Shown one piece after another: positions 57,465 to 64,000 of a stretch of DNA of 64,000 nt (positions are counted from its first letter, which is position 1; each line of letters opens with the position of its first letter). The notes below the pieces were generated by a model, which did no database searches, was not told the DNA's origin, and saw nothing but the letters and a program-made list of their open reading frames with translations. Source of the DNA: Lichenibacterium minor (GTDB taxonomy: Bacteria > Pseudomonadota > Alphaproteobacteria > Rhizobiales > Beijerinckiaceae). A program made the translations under genes and the position numbers. Location: positions 88,533 through 152,532 of the forward strand of contig NZ_QYBB01000010.1 in the NCBI RefSeq assembly GCF_004137685.1, read 5' to 3'.

Positions 57465-57796
57465 GCGACCCCGCCCCCCGCCGTGCCGCCCACGCGGTCG
57501 AGTGCCGCGGCGAGCTCGGCTTCGGTGACGGTGCCCGAGCGCAGGAGGTTGTCGGCGATCGCCCGGATCCAGCGCTGGTAGTAGGACAGGCGATGGTACT
57601 CGGCCTCGGGGATGGCTTCGATGCCGCGGCGCAGCTCGTCGACCGACATGATGCGCTTGGCGCCGAGGAGCTGCCGCAGCGCGTCGACTTCGCGGTCGAA
57701 GTCGGACAGCGCGTGCGGCTCGGTATCGACCTCGCGGCACATGAAGCCCGGGACGCCCCCGATGTCGTGATGCTGGCGCGGCCTGTCCTGATCCAT
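57461..57796 (-). CDS. Nitrile hydratase beta N-terminal-like / thiocyanate hydrolase beta-like subunit
   Basis: A 111-residue subunit equal to the N-terminal helical half of nitrile hydratase beta. It begins MDQDRPRQHHDIGGVPGF, the HHDxGGxPGF signature of that half, then a helical part with MSVDELRRGIEAIPEAEYHRLSYYQRWIRAI. It is first in the operon and is followed without gap by the SH3-like half and then the metal subunit, giving the gene order seen for thiocyanate hydrolase (scnB-scnA-scnC). Confidence 0.85.
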   Translation of the reverse strand: MDQDRPRQHHDIGGVPGFMCREVDTEPHALSDFDREVDALRQLLGAKRIMSVDELRRGIEAIPEAEYHRLSYYQRWIRAIADNLLRSGTVTEAELAAALDRVGGTAGGGVA

Positions 57797-57935
57797 GGCG
57801 CGATTGTAGGCCAGCGGCGGGTCCGATGGAACCGGTCTTCGACGCCCCGCGCGCCATCCGTCGCGAGTTTCGCTGGACACGGCGGCCCGACCTGCTACAA
57901 GGACCACGCCCTCGATAACGCCTCGGGGAACGGTC

Positions 57936-58011
57936 GCCGCAATAGCTCAGCTGGTAGAGCACCTCATTCGTAATGAGGGGGTCGGGGGTTCGAATCCCTC
58001 TTGCGGCACCA
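57936..58011 (+). tRNA. tRNA-Thr (anticodon CGT)
   Basis: A 76-base tRNA with encoded CCA. The acceptor arm is GCCGCAA/TTGCGGC, the D-arm AGCTCAGCTGGTAGAGC, the anticodon stem CCTCA/TGAGG-type around TTCGTAA with CGT as anticodon, and the T-arm GGGGTTCGAATCCC. CGT reads ACG, threonine. Its 3' end is a common integration site and the DNA beyond it is island-like. Confidence 0.95.
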
Positions 58012-58051
58012 AACAAATTCAGGCACTTAGCGTACGTTTGCAGGGGGAGCT

Positions 58052-58078
58052 GCTTCCCAAACAAGCTGATTGGGAAGC
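58052..58078. terminator. Stem-loop directly downstream of tRNA-Thr
   Basis: GCTTCCCAA (58052-58060), nine bases, then TTGGGAAGC (58070-58078); a third GGGAAGC copy follows at 58083. It may end the tRNA transcript or serve as an integrase arm-type site. Confidence 0.45.
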
Positions 58079-58110
58079 GCATGGGAAGCTCGGGCGTCCT
58101 CAAGCGGCTC

Positions 58111-58580
58111 TTCTGGTCTCGCCACGGGCTTGTTGGGAGCCACATGGCGGCTCGGGGTTCGGGGAGGACCGCCCCCGCTCGGCGCATCCCGGACGAACGC
58201 TTGGAGGGGTCCACGCGCGAGGTGCCCACCGGGGAAGCCGCTCCTGTCCTGGACGATCCTACCTCTACCCTAAAGATTGTGGCGGGCGTCGACCCAAGCG
58301 AAGGCGGGCCGGTCCGCTCGGATATGCGCGTTGTGGTATTCAAATACCACACGCGCACCCCGCGGAAATTCGGGGTCTCGGCTTTCATATTTTCTCGACG
58401 GGATCCGTATTTTTCTCGCGCCCTCGATCGTCCAAGGGGAAGCCCGGGACGAAGGGAGAGAGACGTCATCGACGCTGGATCCGGTGCTGTCTTCGGCCAA
58501 GACCGGTGACGCCGCCGTCACACTTTGGGCGGACGTCCTTTCGGGCGCTGAACCCGCTGCCTGGGGTGGGGTTGTGGGGG
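58111..58580. repeat. Diverged long direct repeat, copy 1
   Basis: Colinear with copy 2 about 4,805-4,814 bases to the right. Shared blocks are TCGGGGAGGACCG (58159), GATTGTGGCGG (58275), TTTCTCGCGCCC (58412) and CCGTCACACTTTGGGC (58515). Only copy 1 has the hairpin at 58326-58356. The role is unknown. Confidence 0.75.
58326..58356. repeat. Palindromic hairpin in repeat copy 1
   Basis: GCGCGTTGTGGTATT and AATACCACACGCGC pair over about 14 bases with one bulge and a two-base centre. Copy 2 has unrelated sequence at this position. Confidence 0.7.
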
Positions 58581-58598
58581 GGGGGGTCGGCCTCGTTC

Positions 58599-59354
58599 TC
58601 AAAGCAGCGTGAGTGACGCCCTCGCGCGCTCCTCCTCCTGCGGGGTGAGCGAGTCGAACAGCATCGGCTCGCGCTCCGAGCTGAGCCAAACTGCCGTGTG
58701 GCGGGCGCCACGTCGTCGGCGCTCGCCGTGACGAGCAATGGGCCGTAGCCGATGAGGGATGACGGCTCGGCGACCATGCCGGGTTGTCGCGCGGGATGAG
58801 GCCACCGCAACACGGGCACCAACTCGAAACAGCCGGGGTGGATGTCCCGGCGTGCAGACCTGTCCTTGTCGAACCACGCGTCGAAGGGCCGGAGGCCAGA
58901 CAGGCCGAGGCTCTCGACAGTCACGCCGAAGCTGCGGACCGTGCCGGCGGTCGGGTTGAAGACCGCGACTCGATACTCGTGGAAGATGTCGGGTTGCTGA
59001 TTGCCGTCCCTGTCACGGGGTGACTCGAATGACCAGAACCGTTTGGCGGGATTGGACGGGTCGAAGTGGATCTCAAGCGCGGGAGTTGGCGCCGTCATGC
59101 CCTGACCGTGACGATGCTCCCGAATGACGTAGAACTGGTTGACCGGCCGCGAGGACGAGCAAGGCCACCGAGGCGGCGAGCGGGATCCAGAGGTCGGGCG
59201 GCACCTTACAGGCGGCCGAGACGAGGGCCGTGGCGATGCTGTCGGCGGCGCCCACGGCGGCGCCCCATGTCGCGGGGAGGATCCACGAGAAGGTGCTGGC
59301 ATCGCCGAGACGGCGCCAGCCGAAGCCGAAGGCGGCGAGAATCTTGCTGAGCAT
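58599..59354 (-). pseudogene. Membrane protein pseudogene with two frameshifts
   Basis: Three frames read as one protein. The first (from ATG at 59354) is MLSKILAAFGFGWRRLGDAS and a hydrophobic stretch ending VALLVLAAG near 59141. The second continues VNQFYVIREHRHGQ... to APATRQFG near 58690. The third ends SSEREPMLFDSLTPQEEERA. So two single-base-type shifts break a protein of about 250 residues with one or two membrane helices and a soluble domain. The frame changes may also be sequencing errors. It lies beside the tRNA in the island; no family is recognised. Confidence 0.7.
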
Positions 59355-59864
59355 GAGCGTTACCCGGTCGAACGGACGGCCGGAATGCTACCACCGAGGC
59401 GTCATGGGCTCGCTCGCGGGTCCCCGCCCTTGCCACACATTTCGCGCGCGGAACGACCGCGTCTGGGGGTGTGCTGGGACCCGTTCGCGCCCTGTCCGGG
59501 TGTTTGCGGATGTCCCCTGGCCCTCAACGAAGCCGTGCCCGTCTCCCCACAGTCAGCGTGGGTCGTTTTCCGGGCTCGGGGGTGAACGATGTCCCTGCGG
59601 ATGATGAAGGCTGTCCTCGGAGCCCGGGAGTGGCCTTTCGCCTTCCCTGGTGAACACCCCGCCATGACGTCTTGAGGCCTTGCCCATCGAGGCCCGGGGC
59701 GGCCGGTTGACGGTCGATTGGTAGCTGGAGTGGTGGGCCGACGCTCCCCGCGATGGCCTTGGGACCGGATGTGGTTCAAGTGCAGGCCTTTGGCGTGCTC
59801 AACCCGCGATGGTAGGAAGGCAGTCCGGCCTGTCCGATGAAGGGGAGGTCGCGCGAGGGCCTCC
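59355..59864. other. 510-base region without a gene
   Basis: No supported frame, promoter or repeat is recognised between the pseudogene and the Abi-type gene. A purine-rich ribosome site lies near its right edge (GAGGTCGCGCGAGGG). Confidence 0.5.
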
Positions 59865-60590
59865 ATGGACGACATGCCGGAGACGCGGATCGATCAGGTC
59901 ACGATGATCGAGGGCATTCTCACGGCCGCCGCGACGGGCGGATCCGACGATGGCCCCATGTACGAAGCTCTTCGGCGCGAACTGCTCGCCGACGACCGAT
60001 TGAAGCCGCTCCTGCCCTCGTTCGTCCGGACGAACCGGAGCCTCGGCGCCTTCTGGCCATTCATCAAGGGTCGATCGGGTAAGTGGGCAGAGCGCCGGCA
60101 GATTATCTCCGAGGCGTTCACGCCGTTGGTGGACTACCTCGAAGGGCGAGGCCGCGCCCCGAGCGACGACATGACCTCAGACGCGCTGGTGACCTTCGAC
60201 CCCGAGGGGGCGATAACGGTCGCGCGAACGCTGCTGGAGACCGTGTGCAAGCGCATCCTCAACGAACTCGGCCTTCCACATGCAGAGAAGGACGACCTCC
60301 CGAAGCTGTACGGGGCGGTCGCGAAGGCGCTCCGCCTGGCTCCAGATCAACACGTCGAGGAGCCGATCAAGGCCATCCTCGGCGGCGCCATGAACTTGGT
60401 CAACGGGATCGGCACGCTCCGGAACCGGTTCTCCGACGCGCACGCTCCCGGTGCCAAAATGCCAGTCAAGCCCTCGGAGCGGCACGCCAAGCTCGCCGTC
60501 AACACCGCCGGGGCCGTCGCGTCCTTCCTCGTCGAGACGTACCTCGACCGTGCGGAGGCCATGGGGGGTGTGAAGGCTCGAACCGGCTGA
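59865..60590 (+). CDS. Abortive-infection family protein (Abi_C / HEPN-like)
   Basis: A 241-residue soluble protein. The C-terminal half (about 108-230) matches the Abi_C domain of abortive-infection proteins: ARTLLETVCKRILNELG, DLPKLYGAVAKALRLAPDQ, ILGGAMNLVNGIGTLRNRFSDAH and RHAKLAVNTAGAVASFLVETYL. RNRFSDAH (residues 186-193) fits the R-N-x-H ribonuclease motif of HEPN proteins. The N-terminal part is helical with no named domain. GAGGG lies seven bases upstream of the ATG. Such proteins halt growth in phage-infected cells. It heads the defence-type gene group. Confidence 0.75.
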   Translation: MDDMPETRIDQVTMIEGILTAAATGGSDDGPMYEALRRELLADDRLKPLLPSFVRTNRSLGAFWPFIKGRSGKWAERRQIISEAFTPLVDYLEGRGRAPSDDMTSDALVTFDPEGAITVARTLLETVCKRILNELGLPHAEKDDLPKLYGAVAKALRLAPDQHVEEPIKAILGGAMNLVNGIGTLRNRFSDAHAPGAKMPVKPSERHAKLAVNTAGAVASFLVETYLDRAEAMGGVKARTG

Positions 60591-61103
60591 TTGTCGAAAT
60601 AGACAGGCCGGCGGCGACGGCGACATCCATCCGGGGCTGGACGAAGGACGGGCTGTCTGACAAATCCGGAGTGGAAACCGTCCAGAACCGGAAGAGCGTT
60701 ACGGCCAACCCCCTCCAAATTCTTGAGATTTCCAGGACGAAGACCAACTGACCCTCCACCGCCGTCGACCTCAGCCGTCGGGCCTCGTCCGGGTACCATC
60801 TCGATGAAGGTGCCGGGGACGGGGCGGGTTCTCCCGGAGATCAGACAGGTCGATCTCGGCCCCCTGGGGCTGCTCCCGGTCCCCAAGGGGCCGGCGGCCC
60901 ATCGGAAGGCAGCATAGGCAGTTGTCTCGGGAGGTCGGTGGAGAGGGGCGCTGCTGCGCCTCCCCCCTTACCCCCCGTGGATTTGAATAGGTGCTGAGGA
61001 TGCACTCTCGGCTACATCCAGAGTTGCCGTGCATCTCAGGAACGACGATGAAGGCTGGGAGGGCGCCGTCGACGGCTGCATCCTCGCTTCGGAGGCCTCA
61101 CCC
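60591..61103. other. 513-base region without a gene
   Basis: No conserved frame is recognised between the Abi-type and Mrr-type genes. GGAGG eight bases before 61104 is the Mrr ribosome site. The rest shows only GC-rich low-complexity runs. Confidence 0.5.
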
Positions 61104-61979
61104 ATGCCGGTCGATGTCGGTCAGGTACCCCGCGTTCCGGACCTCTTCGTGCCCATGCTCAAGGCCCTCGACAGCCTGGGCGGCTCCGCCTCGAATGACG
61201 AGATCAACGACCGCGTCGCGGAGGTGCTCGCCCTACCGGCCGACGTGCGGGCCTACATACACAAGGAGGGGCCGCTCCCGAAGGTCGATTACCGGTGCGC
61301 CTGGGCCCGGAGCTGGCTGAAGAACGCCGGCCTCGTCGAGAACAGCGGACGAGGGGTGTGGGCGCTGACGGGAGAGGGGCGGGCGGCGCTCGGAGGCGGC
61401 GACGAGCCCGGGCTCGTGCGGCGGGTGCGTCAGGCGAGCTACGCGCTCCGGAAAGGTGCTCCTCTCGTTGAAGATGCCCCTCCGGGGGGCGATGAAGCCT
61501 CGACCTCGGACCAGAATGCTCCGGGGTGGCGGGAGCGACTCCTCGTGGCGTTGGGCGACATACATCCCTCTGCCTTCGAACGCCTGTGCCAGCGCCTCCT
61601 CCGCGAGGCGGGCTTCACCCGCGTCGAGGTCACCGGGAAAACCGGGGACGGCGGCATCGACGGCACCGGCGTGCTCCGGATGAACCTGCTCTCCTTCCAG
61701 GTCATCTTTCAATGCAGGCGGTGGAAGGGCTCCGTGGGCGCCTCGACCGTGCGTGACTTCCGCGGGGCGATGGTCGGACGCGCCGACAAGGGGCTGATCC
61801 TGACCACCGGGGCATTCACGGCCGACGCGCGGCGCGAAGCGACCCGCGATGGGGCGCCGGCCATCGACCTCGTCGACGGCGACGCGCTCTGCGATCTCCT
61901 CAAGGCGCACGGGGTCGGGGTTAAGGTGAGGGTGGTCGAAGAGGTCACTCTCGACGAGGCAGCCCTGGCGAGCTTTTGA
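61104..61979 (+). CDS. Mrr-type restriction endonuclease
   Basis: A 291-residue protein with an N-terminal winged-helix Mrr_N-like domain (about 1-100) and a C-terminal Mrr catalytic domain (about 155-265) of the PD-(D/E)xK superfamily. Catalytic segments are FERLCQRLLREAGFTRVEVTGKTGDGGIDGTG (in part) with Asp187, and FQVIFQCRRWKGS, where the usual Q-x-K triad Lys is replaced by Arg205. The middle part is typical: VRDFRGAMVGRADKGLILTTGAFT. Family members cut modified DNA. ATG at 61104 has GGAGG eight bases upstream; the longer frame start is rejected. Confidence 0.85.
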   Translation: MPVDVGQVPRVPDLFVPMLKALDSLGGSASNDEINDRVAEVLALPADVRAYIHKEGPLPKVDYRCAWARSWLKNAGLVENSGRGVWALTGEGRAALGGGDEPGLVRRVRQASYALRKGAPLVEDAPPGGDEASTSDQNAPGWRERLLVALGDIHPSAFERLCQRLLREAGFTRVEVTGKTGDGGIDGTGVLRMNLLSFQVIFQCRRWKGSVGASTVRDFRGAMVGRADKGLILTTGAFTADARREATRDGAPAIDLVDGDALCDLLKAHGVGVKVRVVEEVTLDEAALASF

Positions 61980-61987
61980 ACGCGGGG

Positions 61988-62830
61988 TCAGATAGCTTGG
62001 CCGCCGGGGTTGCCGTTCAGCCCCATGTCGACCGACCGGAGCTTGCGGATCCACCGCTGCTCGGCGACCTGGACGTCGTGGGTCGTCGCCGTCGAGCCAG
62101 CGACCTCAAGGACTGTGACGGAGTAGTCAGACGGCTCCCGGCTCCGGAACTTGACCGCGTCGCCTCCCTTGGCCGCGTGCTGCTCCCACCGAGCCACGAA
62201 GCCGCCCTCCCCCGTGGCCGAGCCGACGTACTGTTCGCGGGTCCGCGGGCACGTCAGAAGGTAGACGCCTCGCGACGAGGACAGGATAGCCCGCCATCCC
62301 CGGGGCAACCGGGCCACCTCCGACAAGGTGGCCTCGAACTCGACGAAGCCGGGAAATCGTTCCTCGCGGAACTCGCGCCGGACCTCCACAACCTCCTTGT
62401 CCTGCTTGTGCGCCCGCTGCACCCACGAACGATAGCCGGTGCCCCACTCGATCACGACCTTGCCGATGTAGAAGGCGAGCCGCGGATCGGGGCTGAGGTC
62501 GTACAGATTGATGCCGCTGACGTCGTGGCCCCCGACCGGGTCGAGAGTTCCCGGCGCGGCGGTGCCGACGCCGTGGATCCCATACAGCCCAGCAAACAAC
62601 GTCTCCGCCGCGGGCGTCACGACGAAGCTGGCGATCAGGCTGCCCTTGTCGGTCCGGAAGACCGGCCGAGCCTGGATGGCTTGGTACAGCTCGAAGCCGG
62701 GGTCGCGGTCGACCCAAAGGGCGTACGGCGACGTCGTCGTCCCGGCCCGGGCGTCCTGGTGCCGCACGAGCTGGACTCGGTCAGGCGTGATGCCCTCAAC
62801 ATCGAAGAGGCGGTTGAAGGTGAGCCGCAT
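61988..62830 (-). CDS. GIY-YIG family nuclease with unknown N-terminal domain
   Basis: A 280-residue protein. The C-terminal GIY-YIG nuclease domain (about 186-280) has all key residues: GVY (188-190) and YVG (201-203), Arg214 in FVARWEQHA, Glu257 in AEQRWIRKL and Asn272 in LNGNPGG. The first 180 residues, beginning MRLTFNRLFDVEGITPDRVQL, are a beta-rich domain without a recognised family, presumably for target recognition. It ends eight bases from the convergent Mrr gene's stop. Together with Abi and Mrr it forms a defence-type set. Start at 62830 follows GGAAGC. Confidence 0.82.
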   Translation of the reverse strand: MRLTFNRLFDVEGITPDRVQLVRHQDARAGTTTSPYALWVDRDPGFELYQAIQARPVFRTDKGSLIASFVVTPAAETLFAGLYGIHGVGTAAPGTLDPVGGHDVSGINLYDLSPDPRLAFYIGKVVIEWGTGYRSWVQRAHKQDKEVVEVRREFREERFPGFVEFEATLSEVARLPRGWRAILSSSRGVYLLTCPRTREQYVGSATGEGGFVARWEQHAAKGGDAVKFRSREPSDYSVTVLEVAGSTATTHDVQVAEQRWIRKLRSVDMGLNGNPGGQAI

Positions 62831-63513
62831 GAGGCTTCCGATGAAGTCCGGCCGGGCCGACTCGGCAAACGATACACGGGTCTGGGCAGGTTCGACACCG
62901 CGTATCCGGGGAGCGCCCTTCCGGCTTTCGTCACGCCCTCTTTGGGACGGGACGTGGCGGCTCGGGGATCGGGGAGGACCGATCCCGCTCGGCACGTCCT
63001 GCACGAACGCCTGTAGGGGCTTCGCGCGGGAGCGCGTCACCGCCGGAAGAGCGCTCTCTCGACAGACCGCCCAGCCCTCGACCTCAACGATTGTGGCGGA
63101 CGCCGCCGAAAACGAAGGCGGAGCCCGTCGGTCCGATATAAGCGCTTTCGGGCGATCGGAGCCGGTGGCGTCCCGGGCGGAAAATCACGAGCCGGGCTTT
63201 CCCATTTTTCCTGACCGCCGCCGAATTTCTCGCGCCCCCTACGATCGAGGGGACGACGGGGATGAAGGCATCGCCGTCACCGGATTTGCCGCTGCCCGGT
63301 CAGAGGCCGAGTTGGTGCTCCGTCACACTTTGGGCAAAGGCCGTGAGGGGCACTCAACCCGTATCCTGGAGCCGGGGTCGTGGGACTCGAGTCCATCCCT
63401 GACCGGATCCACGCGGACATCCCATGTACGCGTCCGACGAAGACCGCCTTGCGGGATGACTGGCCCGCGGCCGACTTTACGGGCTTACGGCTAGCCTAAA
63501 GGTCATCAGGTCG
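62831..63513. other. 683-base region holding repeat copy 2 and the IS66 left flank
   Basis: It contains repeat copy 2 and ends in the start of the IS66 element. No separate gene is supported. The exact left inverted repeat of the IS element was not found. Confidence 0.5.
62921..63386. repeat. Diverged long direct repeat, copy 2
   Basis: Counterpart of copy 1: TCGGGGAGGACCG at 62969, GATTGTGGCGG at 63089, TTTCTCGCGCCC at 63226 and CCGTCACACTTTGGGC at 63320. It lies upstream of the GIY-YIG gene and 130 bases before the IS66 genes. Confidence 0.75.
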
Positions 63514-63900
63514 ATGCGGGTCGAGGTTCTGAGCGGGGTCGAGCGCCGGCGTCAGTGGTCGGACGATGAGAAGGCCCGGATCATCGAGGAGACCCTGGTT
63601 CCGGGAGCGCGGGTGGCCGAGGTGGCCAGGCGCAACGCGGTGAGTGCAAGCCTGGTGTTTGGATGGCGACGCCTGGCGCGCGACGGCCTGCTGGGACGGG
63701 GCGTTCCGGCGTTGGTTCCGGTCGAGATCGTGGCTCCCGTCCCCGCGCTTCCGGCCCCGATGGCACCGAGCGTGCCGCGCCCGAGGCGGTCGGCCGGGCT
63801 GATCGAGATCGAGCTGTCGCAGGGGCGCCGCCTGCGCGTGGGCCCTGATGTCGATGGCGACGCGCTGCGGCGCGTTCTCGACGCCCTGGATCGGCGATGA
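63514..63900 (+). CDS. tnpA: IS66 accessory protein TnpA
   Basis: A 128-residue IS66 TnpA (OrfA) protein. It has a basic helix-turn-helix (RRRQWSDDEKARIIEETLVPGARVAEVARRNAVSASLVFGWRRLARDG, in part) of the transposase_8 type and a C-terminal stretch IEIELSQGRRLRVGPDVDGDALRRVLDAL typical of these accessory proteins. It helps transposition by the TnpC transposase. Its stop overlaps the tnpB start. Confidence 0.92.
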   Translation: MRVEVLSGVERRRQWSDDEKARIIEETLVPGARVAEVARRNAVSASLVFGWRRLARDGLLGRGVPALVPVEIVAPVPALPAPMAPSVPRPRRSAGLIEIELSQGRRLRVGPDVDGDALRRVLDALDRR

Positions 63901-64000
63901 TCCCGCTGCCGAGCGGCACCAAGGTGTGGCTGGCGACGGGCCACACCGACATGCGCAAGGGGATCGGTGGCCTGTCGCTGCTGGTGCAGGAGGTGCTTGG
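63897..64000 (+). CDS. tnpB: IS66 accessory protein TnpB, partial
   Basis: The first 34 residues, beginning MIPLPSGTKVWLATGHTDMR, are the start of IS66 TnpB (OrfB), which has the TDMRKGI motif. The gene continues past the window. It overlaps tnpA by ATGA, as in other IS66 elements. Confidence 0.9.
   Translation, partial: MIPLPSGTKVWLATGHTDMRKGIGGLSLLVQEVL

Larger units (their letters stand above)
58012..58598. other. 587-base region without a gene, holding repeat copy 1
   Basis: It contains a nine-base stem-loop (58052-58078) just after the tRNA and then repeat copy 1. Frames open across it are not supported by ribosome sites or domains. Confidence 0.55.
58012..64000. other. Probable genomic island next to tRNA-Thr (continues beyond window)
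   Basis: From the tRNA onward gene spacing widens and a broken gene, defence-type genes, a diverged repeat pair and an IS66 element appear. No integrase gene and no second copy of the tRNA 3' end are in view, so the far edge lies beyond the window or was lost. Confidence 0.55.
63514..64000 (+). mobile_element. IS66-family insertion sequence (left part)
   Basis: TnpA and TnpB genes of an IS66 element are coupled by ATGA at 63897. The transposase gene tnpC, the right end and the exact left end lie outside or could not be fixed. Confidence 0.85.

Noticed and set aside
57973..58509. Open frame of 178 codons after the tRNA
   Set aside because: It begins inside the tRNA, runs over the repeat copy and has no ribosome site or domain.
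63387..63513. Exact left inverted repeat of the IS66 element
   Set aside because: No GTAAG-type end in the right orientation could be tied to a matching right end, which is outside the window.
59103..64000. CRISPR array or integrase in the island
   Set aside because: No spaced repeats of the right size and no tyrosine or serine recombinase motif were seen.

Overview
The window is a GC-rich (about 70 percent by eye), gene-dense stretch of an alphaproteobacterial chromosome. The gene content suggests Hyphomicrobiales, perhaps near Methylobacteriaceae, Beijerinckiaceae or Lichenihabitantaceae. The supporting signs are an F0 ATP synthase operon kept apart from F1 and carrying both b and b' subunits, a DUF2948 gene, a FeuPQ/PhoPQ-type two-component pair, a CIRCE-controlled extra groEL, and GGAAC-N16/17-GTT promoters of the EcfG general stress type. 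The genus cannot be fixed from the sequence alone.

Layout. 1-5.4 kb: end of an ABC exporter, a small secreted protein, an O-antigen-ligase-like membrane protein, DUF2948 and DUF4239-like genes. 4.5-8.1 kb: a minus-strand oxidative operon (GMC oxidoreductase, SMP-30 lactonase, double VOC protein) in which the last two genes are joined by two five-codon mini-ORFs. 8.3-10.1 kb: small stress or unknown genes and a ring-cleaving-type VOC dioxygenase. 10.1-14.6 kb: an RND efflux pump with an operator-like palindrome but no adjacent regulator. 14.7-20.9 kb: phosphoesterase, DoxX-like protein, catalase plus maleylacetoacetate isomerase, small proteins, an HNH protein and a protein with two AT-hook-like motifs. 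21-28 kb: Fe-alcohol dehydrogenase, two MFS transporters and a lone groEL. 28-44 kb: DadA-like oxidase, P1 peptidase, CcdA, transporters, cobU, host-attachment protein, a Tat-exported ferritin-like protein, fructose bisphosphatase, a glutamine amidohydrolase and a two-component system facing a secreted Pro/Gly-rich protein. 44.3-47 kb: the F0 operon (atpI-B-E-F'-F). 47.2-50.6 kb: a C13 peptidase and gyrB. 51-56 kb: aldose epimerase, then a translationally coupled aminotransferase / enolase-superfamily / SDR operon and a DUF1194 protein. 56.2-57.8 kb: a three-gene split nitrile hydratase or thiocyanate hydrolase-like operon ending in a thioesterase.

At 57,936 lies tRNA-Thr(CGT), and the character of the DNA changes straight after it. 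Coding density falls, a frameshifted membrane-protein pseudogene appears, and then come three defence-type genes: an Abi_C/HEPN-like protein, an Mrr-type restriction enzyme and a GIY-YIG nuclease. Two colinear, diverged copies of a repeat of about 460 bp (near 58,111 and 62,921) flank them, and an IS66 element runs off the right end. This reads as a genomic island at a tRNA gene with no integrase in view. It is the most likely place in this window for an uncharacterised system.
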